From Pseudomonadota bacterium (GTDB lineage: Bacteria; Myxococcota_A; Polyangia; Polyangiales; Polyangiaceae), in the NCBI GenBank assembly GCA_023418705.1, contig JAEZYZ010000311.1, positions 1 to 13,572 on the forward strand: DNA of 13,572 nt, written 5' to 3'. Positions 6,444-12,480 of this stretch are shown here, in pieces. The first letter of the stretch is position 1. Each line of letters begins with the position of its first letter. A model generated the notes under the pieces. It saw nothing but the letters and a program-made list of their open reading frames with translations, did not search any database and was not told the DNA's origin. Made by a program: the position numbers and the translations under genes.

Positions 6444-7679
6444 ATGAAACTCCAAGGCGTCACACGGGCGGCGCCGCTAGTGCTCGGCTGGGCCGTGATC
6501 GGTTGCGGCGAGCACTCCCCAGCGGCGCTCGGCGTCGCTGCGCAGGCCGTGCTGTACGGCGCCGACGATCGCATCGAATATCGGGAGCTCGAGCCGGGGC
6601 CGCTCCGGCAGATCATCGGCTCCTCCACGGTCGCGCTGATCGAGAGGGTGAGGCTCGCGCAACACCCGGACGGCAGCTACGCGCTCGACGCCGCGGCGCT
6701 CCAGCAGGCATACGGGCTGTGCGACGGCGCGCGCTTTGCCGAACAGGTGACCGCTGCCTTCTGTGGCGGCGTCTTGCTCGCACCGGACGTCGTGCTCACG
6801 GCCGGGCATTGTGTGCCGTCCGAGCGAGCCTGCGAAGAGCTCGTCCTGGCGCGGAACTACGCCTTGCCCGATCAACGAGCGAGCCAGCTCAGGTTGTCGC
6901 CGAGCGATCTCTTCGCTTGCAAGCGCGTGCTCTACCGGGTCGTCGAAGCATCCCCGCACCTGCGCGACTTCGCCCTGCTCGAGCTCGATCGGCCGGCAGC
7001 CGATGCACGGTTGCCCGCGCTACGGTTGCGAGGTTCGCTCGATGCGGCGTCGCCCTTCGTGATGGCGGGGTTCGGGTTGGGCCTGCCCATGAAAATCGAT
7101 CCCAACGTCGCGGTGCTCGACCACCGGCGCCTCGAGCTCGACTACGCTCACGTCTCGGGGGACGCCTTCGCCCGCAACTCGGGGTCACCGATCTTCACTG
7201 AAACCGGCGATTTGGTGGCCTTGCTGGCTGCAGGTGAGCCCGACTGGGTCCTCGGGGCGAACGGCTGCGCCAGCGTCCGCCGCGTGGGCGACGACTGCAG
7301 CGGGTGCGTTGCGCGAGGTGAACGTGCCCTCTACTTGGGGAGCATCGCAGCTCAACTGTGTGAGCTCGGCGTCAACGGCGCCTGTGAGGGCGCGTGCGGT
7401 GACGGCGTCTGCCAAGACGCCGAAACCGAGGACGGCTGTCCCGGCGATTGCACCCGATCGACCTGCGGGGACGCGCTCTGCCAGGCGAACGAAACGGCAG
7501 CGCAGTGCGCGCTCGATTGTCCGGTCGACGAGGAGCAGCGGCCGCCCGACAAGACAGCCGGCGCCCGGGTGCAGTGCGCCCTCTCGGTTCCCATCGCCGG
7601 CCACCCGCCCTTTGCGCTCTGCGTTGCCGTCGCGGTGGGGCTCGGGTGGCGACGACTCAGAAGAGCTCGCGGCGAATGA
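6444..7679 (+). CDS. Trypsin-like serine protease with Cys-rich repeats and MYXO-CTERM-like tail
   Basis: A 411-residue secreted protease of the chymotrypsin fold. The catalytic triad is visible as His122 (VVLTAGHCV), Asp175 (LRDFALLELDRP) and Ser246 (ARNSGSPIF). CGGVLLAPD before the His is the usual S1 context. Two Cys repeats of the CGDGxC type follow: CGDGVCQDAETEDGCPGDC from Cys318, and CGDALCQANETAAQCALDC. This repeat is common in myxobacterial surface proteins. The C-terminus has one Cys (VQCALSVP), a hydrophobic stretch (FALCVAVAVGLGW) and RRLRRARGE, like a MYXO-CTERM tail. Oddities: the N-terminus ends in AVIGC (Cys21), so it may also be a lipoprotein, and Arg244 replaces the oxyanion-hole Gly. 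The start was chosen because it opens a signal sequence, with GGGGGCG about nine bases upstream. It follows the lipoprotein gene 5599-6387, a possible substrate or partner. Confidence 0.9.
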   Translation: MKLQGVTRAAPLVLGWAVIGCGEHSPAALGVAAQAVLYGADDRIEYRELEPGPLRQIIGSSTVALIERVRLAQHPDGSYALDAAALQQAYGLCDGARFAEQVTAAFCGGVLLAPDVVLTAGHCVPSERACEELVLARNYALPDQRASQLRLSPSDLFACKRVLYRVVEASPHLRDFALLELDRPAADARLPALRLRGSLDAASPFVMAGFGLGLPMKIDPNVAVLDHRRLELDYAHVSGDAFARNSGSPIFTETGDLVALLAAGEPDWVLGANGCASVRRVGDDCSGCVARGERALYLGSIAAQLCELGVNGACEGACGDGVCQDAETEDGCPGDCTRSTCGDALCQANETAAQCALDCPVDEEQRPPDKTAGARVQCALSVPIAGHPPFALCVAVAVGLGWRRLRRARGE

Positions 7680-7721
7680 GCCAGCTCAGAGGGCCTGCTC
7701 AGCCGGCAAGTGTCGACAGGC

Positions 7722-7745
7722 GACCGGGGCGCCGGGGTCCCGGTC
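7722..7745. terminator. Stem in the convergent gap (possible two-way terminator)
   Basis: GACCGGG (7722-7728) and CCCGGTC (7739-7745) are perfect inverted repeats with a ten-base loop. They lie in the 71-base gap between the protease stop and the stop of the convergent membrane-protein gene. The position fits a shared terminator. No T-run is present, as is common in very GC-rich genomes. Confidence 0.4.
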
Positions 7746-7750
7746 GGAGG

Positions 7751-9172
7751 TCATGTGTACACCTGTAGAAGATCGCGGGCGTACAGGTAGGAGTTCACGC
7801 TCAACAAGAGCGCCGACGCGAACAGCAGCACCGAACCGACGCGACCCAGCCGCAACGAGGCTCGTTTCGCCAGGCCGTACACGGGAGCGAACAGCAGCAA
7901 TAGCGGCAGGACGCTGCTCGGTGAATACAGGAAGAGGTCGTCGCCGTACAAGCAGAACAGCGCCGCGTAAAAGCCCGAGGTGACCGCCGCGAAGATCGCG
8001 ACGGGGTTCTCCGCGAGCTCACGCATCCGCCGTCCGGCAACGATCGGCGCGGCGACGAGCAAGCCCAGCCAGGCCGCGAGCCCCAACACTCCCGGCGGAC
8101 GCAGGTCGAAGGCCAGGTAGTCGAAGTAGGCGAACGGTTGATCCCAGCCGGCGACGGTCGTGGTGTGAACGGCCGGCGCGAACAGGTTCAGCGCGAAGGT
8201 CGCGGCGACCACCGACGCCACCCGCTCGACCGGGGAGCGCCCCTCCATGAAAACGAACTTGAGCTCCGACTCGAGCAGCTTCAGCGCCCCGTGCATGGTC
8301 GAGCGCTCGAGCGAGCCTTCGCTCGTACCCGAGGGCGCGGGGGCCCCAGCAGGCACCGTCTCGGGCGGGTGGGCGCCGCCGGCCAAGACCGTCGTGCCGT
8401 GCTGCGCGACGTCCGCCAACGTGGTCGAGCGCAGGGCCTCGCGCTGCACGAGGTGCAGGCCGGCCAGCAACGTGGCGATCGCACTCCCCGCTGCAAGCAC
8501 CGCAAGCAGCCGCCGCGTGCGCGCTTCACCGCGGCGCAGCTGGAGCAGCAAGTACACGGGCACCAAGACAGCGTTCGTCACGAGCGCGCCCGCCGCGACC
8601 AGCGCCGGCACCACGCCCGAGCCACGGATGAACCCGAGAACGCCACCGCCGTCTCCGATCCGCCGGCCGTGTGCCAGGCGCCCCGAGAGGTGCCTGGCCA
8701 TCCACGAAATCCCGAACGCCGACGCGACGTGGGTCTCCGGCAGCGCGCCGAACGTGACCTGGCTTGCGGAGGCGGCCAACATCACGGCAAACAGCGTCCG
8801 CTCGAGCCGCGACAGGTGGGTCGTGCGTTGCAGGATCGTGTCGAGGTTCCACACCGCCCCGGCGGCGAGCGCCGCCGTCATGGCGATGGCCGCGAGCTCC
8901 CGAGACCCGAAGAGGCCAGACAGAGGGACGCCGACCGGACTCGTCAAGAGCGCGTGGAGCGGATGGACGCGCGTCCGCCAGTGGACATGGTCGAAGTTCG
9001 TCATGTCCAGGATGACCCGCGAGCAGTCCGCCTGAAAGACGAGGTTGATGTATGAAAGGACGGAGGTCTGCGTGGCGAAGGCGTAGCCGAACGCGAAGTA
9101 GAACAGGCCTGCGAAGACCGCGATGACTTTCGCGGCTGGAACGCGGCTGAGCACTGCCAGGCACGTGGTCAT
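7751..9172 (-). CDS. Polytopic membrane protein, GT-C-like
   Basis: A 473-residue integral membrane protein with about ten hydrophobic segments, the first at residues 13-34 (AAKVIAVFAGLFYFAFGYAF). The first extracytoplasmic loop holds D49-x-x-R52-x-x-x-D56-M-T, then H64-x-R66 and HPL at 70-72. LPET lies at 144-147 before another membrane segment. An early Asp-rich loop followed by many helices is typical of GT-C glycosyltransferases that use lipid-linked sugars (PMT/ArnT/DUF2723-like). That is a resemblance, not a firm family match. A Pro/Ala-rich loop (AHPPETVPAGAPAPSGTSEG) sits mid-protein. The ATG at 9172 is preceded by GGGGGG and opens directly into a plausible membrane protein. An in-frame extension to 9373 has Arg/Pro-rich non-coding character and was rejected. 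It is convergent with the protease gene and divergent from the small CxxC protein. Confidence 0.85.
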   Translation of the reverse strand: MTTCLAVLSRVPAAKVIAVFAGLFYFAFGYAFATQTSVLSYINLVFQADCSRVILDMTNFDHVHWRTRVHPLHALLTSPVGVPLSGLFGSRELAAIAMTAALAAGAVWNLDTILQRTTHLSRLERTLFAVMLAASASQVTFGALPETHVASAFGISWMARHLSGRLAHGRRIGDGGGVLGFIRGSGVVPALVAAGALVTNAVLVPVYLLLQLRRGEARTRRLLAVLAAGSAIATLLAGLHLVQREALRSTTLADVAQHGTTVLAGGAHPPETVPAGAPAPSGTSEGSLERSTMHGALKLLESELKFVFMEGRSPVERVASVVAATFALNLFAPAVHTTTVAGWDQPFAYFDYLAFDLRPPGVLGLAAWLGLLVAAPIVAGRRMRELAENPVAIFAAVTSGFYAALFCLYGDDLFLYSPSSVLPLLLLFAPVYGLAKRASLRLGRVGSVLLFASALLLSVNSYLYARDLLQVYT

Positions 9173-9453
9173 GAGCCCCCCGGTTGGATTGGCGTGAAAG
9201 GTTAATGACGCAGCGCCGCTGCTGAAAGGTCTCGAGCGCGCCCGCAGCGGCCGATCAGGCCGCGAATCGGCGCCCGCCCGAAACGACCGCGCGGCCAGCC
9301 CCGGCGGACCAATGGTGTTCGCACGGACGCCGCTCACGTCCTCAGGATCCACCCGACCTAGGAACACCCCCATGACAGCGACGGCGATCAGGGCTGATCC
9401 GACGCTGAATTCCTAGGACGTTCCATCCCGCATGCGTTAAGGTCGTCGTCACC
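9173..9453. other. Divergent intergenic region with two inverted repeats
   Basis: This 281-base spacer separates the membrane-protein gene (-) from the small CxxC gene (+), so promoters for both should be here. I see no gene. Two symmetrical sites stand out: GCGGCC and GGCCGC around GATCA (9247-9263), and CCTAGGAA (9357-9364) facing TTCCTAGG (9410-9417) across 45 bases. The latter could bind a dimeric regulator twice. No clear -35/-10 pair was identified. Confidence 0.35.
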
Positions 9454-9792
9454 ATGGCCGAAGACGACCGCGAGCGGCGGACGAACGTATCCGACCTGTC
9501 CGATCAGGAGCTCCTAGCGCAGCTCGAGCGTTTCGTTGCCGAGCTCGGCGCCGCGGAAGAGGAGGCTCGAAAGCTCGGAGTGTTCGTCGATGATCGCGAG
9601 CTGCTCGACTGCGAAGCGTGCGGCTTGCGCGAGGACGTCACCCACCAGGGGCTGCTCATCACCTATTTTGGCGTAGAGGTTGGAGCCGACTCGGGGCTTC
9701 GCTTTCGTGACGGCTCGAAGGAGGGCCTCTTCGTCTGTCCGTCGTGCGGTGCCGAGGTGCGTGAACCGGAGGAGCCGCTGCGCTTGGAATGA
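9454..9792 (+). CDS. Small coiled-coil protein with CxxC...CxxC zinc-ribbon-like motif
   Basis: A 112-residue, acidic, probably cytoplasmic protein with no signal or membrane segment. Residues about 13-42 (LSDQELLAQLERFVAELGAA onwards) form a predicted amphipathic or coiled-coil helix. CEACGL (Cys53, Cys56) and CPSCGA (Cys95, Cys98) form two CxxC knuckles 38 residues apart, the layout of a zinc ribbon. Between them lies ITYFGVEVGADSGLRFRDGS. Function is unknown; zinc-mediated structure or nucleic-acid/protein binding is plausible. The ATG at 9454 has AAGG about 14 bases upstream, which is weak. The gene is followed after 27 bases by copy B of the inverted-repeat element, which could serve as its terminator. 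Confidence 0.8.
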   Translation: MAEDDRERRTNVSDLSDQELLAQLERFVAELGAAEEEARKLGVFVDDRELLDCEACGLREDVTHQGLLITYFGVEVGADSGLRFRDGSKEGLFVCPSCGAEVREPEEPLRLE

Positions 9793-9819
9793 TCTCGGAC
9801 GTGCTGCGCGAGGAGGGTG

Positions 9820-9884
9820 CTAGAGCACCGATCAGCTTGCCAGCCGAGAGGCCCCTCAGCTCTGCTCGCGGTTCGGTGCTCTAG
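9820..9884. repeat. Inverted-repeat element, copy B (MITE/REP-like)
   Basis: This 65-bp copy has the same perfect 12-bp ends as copy A: CTAGAGCACCGA (9820-9831) and TCGGTGCTCTAG (9873-9884). It lies in opposite orientation: its right flank ATCGTCTCAT-TTCCGC (9885-9900) is the reverse complement of copy A's left flank, apart from two extra A/T bases. The core is short and contains GAGGCCCCTC in place of copy A's 18-bp stem. It sits between the end of the CxxC gene and the debris region. The minus-strand orphan tail takes its stop codon from the TGA of this conserved flank. Confidence 0.6.
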
Positions 9885-9890
9885 ATCGTC

Positions 9891-10027
9891 TCATTTTCCG
9901 CGAGCCGCTCGTCGCAGCCAACCAAAGAGGGGCACGAGCGCGAGCAACCACGGCGCCTGCGCAGAGCGATCGGCGACGCGGCCCGCGCATCCACCGCAGC
10001 GCGGGCTGGCGGCGGGCGACCGGGGGG
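9891..10027 (-). pseudogene. Orphan MYXO-CTERM-like tail (3' fragment of a surface-protein gene)
   Basis: The minus strand encodes PRSPAASPRCGGCAG, a spacer, APWLLALVPLFGW and then LRRAARGK before a TGA: a Pro-rich linker, a Cys motif, a hydrophobic segment and an Arg cluster with no protein body in front. It closely resembles the end of the neighbouring gene 10331-11611 (PPPASPRSGGCAC ... VPLFG ... LRRL). The DNA agrees: 9984-10007 matches 10427-10450 at 23 of 24 bases. It is therefore probably a duplicated or recombined 3' end. Upstream it runs into an HNH-nuclease fragment in another frame, so no intact gene remains. Confidence 0.6.
9984..10007 (+). repeat. Direct repeat, copy 1 of 2 (partner 10427-10450)
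   Basis: These 24 bases, beginning CGCGCATCCACCGC, match 10427-10450 at 23 of 24 positions; the one difference is A against T. Both copies lie in the same relative place of a MYXO-CTERM-like coding tail read on the minus strand, so the repeat marks duplication of that tail across about 440 bp. Confidence 0.7.
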
Positions 10028-10117
10028 TCGACCAAAGTCGTGCTTGGCCGCCAACGGGTTGTGGGCGGGGCATCGGCGCTCGAGGTGCGTGGATGGCGCA
10101 CGGATCCCGTCGCTTCC
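10028..10117 (-). pseudogene. HNH-nuclease C-terminal remnant, copy 1
   Basis: The minus strand reads GSDGIRAPSTH and then LERRCPAHNPLAAKHDFGR. This resembles the C-terminal end of HNH endonucleases (GG-x-D-x-x-x-NLELRC-x-x-HN-x-x-AA-x-x-x-FGR) with substitutions. Its DNA (10031-10086) aligns without gaps to 10232-10287 at 41 of 56 bases by hand. Right after FGR the sequence switches to the orphan MYXO-CTERM-like tail. No N-terminal nuclease part is present. Confidence 0.5.
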
Positions 10118-10126
10118 GAGCGTCGG

Positions 10127-10321
10127 CTACGTTGCAGGGTCAGATCTGGCTCCACCGCCCGCGAGGTCAGATCCTTTCCGCGCAGCGAGGCTCGGCGGCG
10201 CCTTGCCGCGCTTGCGGTCCATGTGGCTTCGGCCAAAGTCCCGCTCGGCCGCCAGCAAATTGTGGGGAGGACACCGAAGCTCCAGGTTGTCCACGGAGTC
10301 CGGGCCGCCCCTCGCGTGCGC
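10127..10321 (-). pseudogene. HNH-nuclease C-terminal remnant, copy 2
   Basis: Read from just after a TGA at 10322-10324, the minus strand gives AHARGGPDSVDNLELRC, then PPHNLLAAERDFGRSHMDRK and RG, ending at a TAG at 10127-10129. ARGGPDSVDNL and RC-x-x-HN-x-LAAE-x-x-FG are the closing half of an HNH endonuclease domain. The first half, with the leading metal/catalytic His and first Cys pair, is missing, and no start codon fits, so it cannot be a working nuclease. Beyond KRG the reading frame passes through two GATCTGACC direct repeats. It follows directly after the stop of the DUF4424-like gene. Confidence 0.6.
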
Positions 10322-10330
10322 TCAGAAGCT

Positions 10331-11611
10331 TCAGGGGCTACGGGTGAGACGCCGCAGCGCAAGGCCGAAGAGGGGAACGAACACGAGAAACGGGTGTGCT
10401 CCCGCCGGGCGCTCGACGAGGTGGCACGCGCATCCACCGCTGCGCGGGCTCGCAGGCGGCGGGCGGGAGTGGACCGGGCTGGCGGGCTCCGAAGGGCTCA
10501 CCTGGCCTTGCTCGGGCGAGCTCGCGGTGGGCTTCGCCGGCACGGCCGGGGCACTCGCCGCTAGGGAAGGTTCGGGCTTTGGCTCGGCGCTCTGCCAGGC
10601 GGAGAGCCCCGGGAAGGGACGTAGGCCGCGCACGTACCAGCGCTGTTCAGGGTCCCAAATCGTGGGCTCCTCGCGAAAGGCATGGGGATCGCCGTAGTAG
10701 TAGTCTCTGAGGTTCTTTCTTTTGAACGGAAAGCCCGCGACGGCGTACCGATCGTTCACACACATCTGACGCTGGGCGGGCGTGGCTTCGTCGCGTTCGC
10801 CGCGAGGGGGGCAAAGCTCGTCGGCGCGCAGGCCGCTGCGGGCGAGAGCCTGCGTGCCAAGGCGACCCACCGCGTAGTCGGCGCCCTCGTTGAACGAGAG
10901 CCAGAGGTCGCCCTGAGGGCTCCAGTTGGACTGTTCACACACGACCTCCACGAATGGGGAGGGACCGTCGGGATCGACCAAGCGCACGTGTCTTAGCGCG
11001 ATCCCCTCCGGGACCGAGATCGTGTGCGCGGTATGAGGCAGGCGGAACGTGAAGCGTGCGTGTCCGATCAGACCAGCCCACAAGGCCCCGGTCCGCGTCA
11101 CGTACGTGGTGGACTGATTCTGATCGACGTCCTCCCCGGATGCGAGCGAATAGGTGTGCAGGATGTTCACGTCGCGCCCGGCGGGGAAGCGCACGTCGTA
11201 GAGCCACACCACACCCAGATGCGGCTGCCAAGCGTGCTGCTCGTTCAGCGCGCCCTGCCGATGCACGACCGGTGTGCCGTCGACCTCCGTTCGCAGATCC
11301 TCGAACGGCACGTTTTGACAGTCCTGGCCCTCGTCCTGGCAGCGGTACTCCGGAAAGCCTACCTGCGCACGCACGGCTTCGCGGGTCAGGTTGCGAAAGA
11401 CATACCGAGCCGTCACATGCCAACGCGCGCGCTGCTGGACGCGCCGAAATTCGATCCGAATGTCCTCGCTCTGCATTTGGACGCGCGTCTCCTCCAGTGG
11501 CACCAGGTCGGAGCCGGCGCCCCCGAAGGTCGAGTCATTGGCCAGGGCGGGGATCGTCGCCAACGATGGTCCTAGCGCCAGGCAGAGCGACAGGAAGATT
11601 CGCGCCTTCAT
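10331..11611 (-). CDS. DUF4424-like exported protein with MYXO-CTERM-like tail
   Basis: A 426-residue exported protein. Residues 1-24 are a signal peptide (MKARIFLSLCLALGP ... IPALA) cut before Asn25. The mature start, NDSTFGGAGSDLV then VQMQSEDIRIEF, and the later VTARYVFRNLT ... VGFPEY and VVWLYDVRFPAGRDVNILHTY fit my memory of the DUF4424 pattern (NDST, a Gly-rich turn, SEDI-type strand, FRN, FP). The function of that domain is unknown. Residues about 345-390 are a Pro/Ala/Ser-rich linker. The end has GGCAC, a hydrophobic segment (HPFLVFVPLFGLAL) and RRLTRSP, a MYXO-CTERM-like tail predicting transfer to the cell surface. The ATG at 11611 was preferred over a GTG at 11650 because it opens the signal peptide, although the ribosome site is weak. 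It lies 43 bases after the lipoprotein gene 11655-12305 and is probably co-transcribed. Confidence 0.85.
   Translation of the reverse strand: MKARIFLSLCLALGPSLATIPALANDSTFGGAGSDLVPLEETRVQMQSEDIRIEFRRVQQRARWHVTARYVFRNLTREAVRAQVGFPEYRCQDEGQDCQNVPFEDLRTEVDGTPVVHRQGALNEQHAWQPHLGVVWLYDVRFPAGRDVNILHTYSLASGEDVDQNQSTTYVTRTGALWAGLIGHARFTFRLPHTAHTISVPEGIALRHVRLVDPDGPSPFVEVVCEQSNWSPQGDLWLSFNEGADYAVGRLGTQALARSGLRADELCPPRGERDEATPAQRQMCVNDRYAVAGFPFKRKNLRDYYYGDPHAFREEPTIWDPEQRWYVRGLRPFPGLSAWQSAEPKPEPSLAASAPAVPAKPTASSPEQGQVSPSEPASPVHSRPPPASPRSGGCACHLVERPAGAHPFLVFVPLFGLALRRLTRSP
10427..10450 (+). repeat. Direct repeat, copy 2 of 2 (partner 9984-10007)
   Basis: This is the intact-gene copy of the 24-base repeat. 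It lies in the 3' coding end of the DUF4424-like gene at its GGCAC tail motif. See the partner for the match count. Confidence 0.7.
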
Positions 11612-11654
11612 GCCCGAATGCCGTCTCGTCTCGGTGCCCCCGCCGTGCACGTCA

Positions 11655-12305
11655 TCACTCTGGACCGATGAGCCCTGCTATGGGCACGAGCCAGGTCGTG
11701 GAACCGAACGACTGCGTTTGCGGGACACGGACGTAGCCCATCCCCTGCGACCCACACTCCGAGCCAAAAGGGCCGAGGATCACTTCATAGATGGCCGCGC
11801 TGCCGTCCGACCCAGCGAATGCGTACCCTCGCCCGCTACCCGCCGCGGGCAAGACCGCGCCCGCGCTCAGATCGCAGAGCTTCGTCGTGAGCTCTTGTTC
11901 CGCATAGACGCTCACGTCCTGGAACACGCCATAGTACGGGACGCCCTGGCCGACGGCGCAGTTGCTCGTAAACGGCCAACCGCCGTCGGCGCTGGGCTCG
12001 ACGTCGAACGAATCCGGCCCGGCGCCGGTCAAATACAAGAACTCCGCCCGCCCGCCCGAGGCGTCGTCGAAATCTGCCAAAAGGTATGCCTCACCCGCTC
12101 GCGCCGTGAACGCCGGATCCCCGAAGCCGTCGAGGATGGGCGTGTCTTCCGTGAAGGTTCCCACACAGAAGCTCGTCCACGGTTCGGTGACGGTGCCGTC
12201 TCCGCTGCCCATTCCACCGTCGTCGTCACTGCCCCCGCAGCCCGCGAGCGCGAAGACGCTGCCCACGAGCCCGAGCGCTTTCCAAGCGCGCGTCGATTGC
12301 CTCAT
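11655..12305 (-). CDS. Lipoprotein of unknown function
   Basis: A 216-residue lipoprotein. The signal runs from MRQSTRAWKALGLV to FALAGC, a canonical lipobox with Cys23. It is followed by an acidic Gly/Asp spacer (GGSDDDGGMGSGDG) that tethers the domain. The mature part has FCVGTFTEDTPILDGFGDPA and AYLLADFDDASGGRAEFLYL, then SNCAVGQGVPYYGVFQDVSV and a final GSECGSQGMGYVRVP, with four cysteines that may pair. It looks like a small beta-rich periplasmic or surface domain; I do not recognise the family. The ATG at 12305 is supported by GAGGTG six bases upstream, which favours it over an in-frame GTG at 12314. It is the first gene of a likely two-gene unit with the DUF4424-like gene and is divergent from 12481-13542. 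Confidence 0.8.
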   Translation of the reverse strand: MRQSTRAWKALGLVGSVFALAGCGGSDDDGGMGSGDGTVTEPWTSFCVGTFTEDTPILDGFGDPAFTARAGEAYLLADFDDASGGRAEFLYLTGAGPDSFDVEPSADGGWPFTSNCAVGQGVPYYGVFQDVSVYAEQELTTKLCDLSAGAVLPAAGSGRGYAFAGSDGSAAIYEVILGPFGSECGSQGMGYVRVPQTQSFGSTTWLVPIAGLIGPE

Positions 12306-12480
12306 CGTTTTCACCTCGCGGCCAGAATATCACGAGCTGCGGTTGCCCGACCGCGAGCCGGGCGCCGATCTCGCCCGCGCCGCGGCGGGCGAGGCGAGAG
12401 GGCACCTACCCACGTGTGGGGCCCGTGGATACCGTTGAACACGAGCTCTCGTCATGCGCCATGGTTTACTGTACGCGTGC
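12306..12480. promoter_or_regulatory. Divergent promoter region
   Basis: This 175-base gap lies between two genes transcribed away from each other and must hold both promoters. TACTGT at 12467-12472 resembles a -10 box for the plus-strand gene and ends eight bases before its ATG. No ribosome-binding site is visible there, so a leaderless transcript is possible. TTGAAC at 12435-12440 is too distant to be its -35 partner. CCCAC and GTGGG around GT (12409-12420) form a small symmetrical site. Confidence 0.3.

Noticed and set aside
9173..9373. 67-residue N-terminal extension of the membrane protein
   Set aside because: The extension is Arg/Pro-rich without membrane or signal character, and the ATG at 9172 has a G-rich site just upstream.
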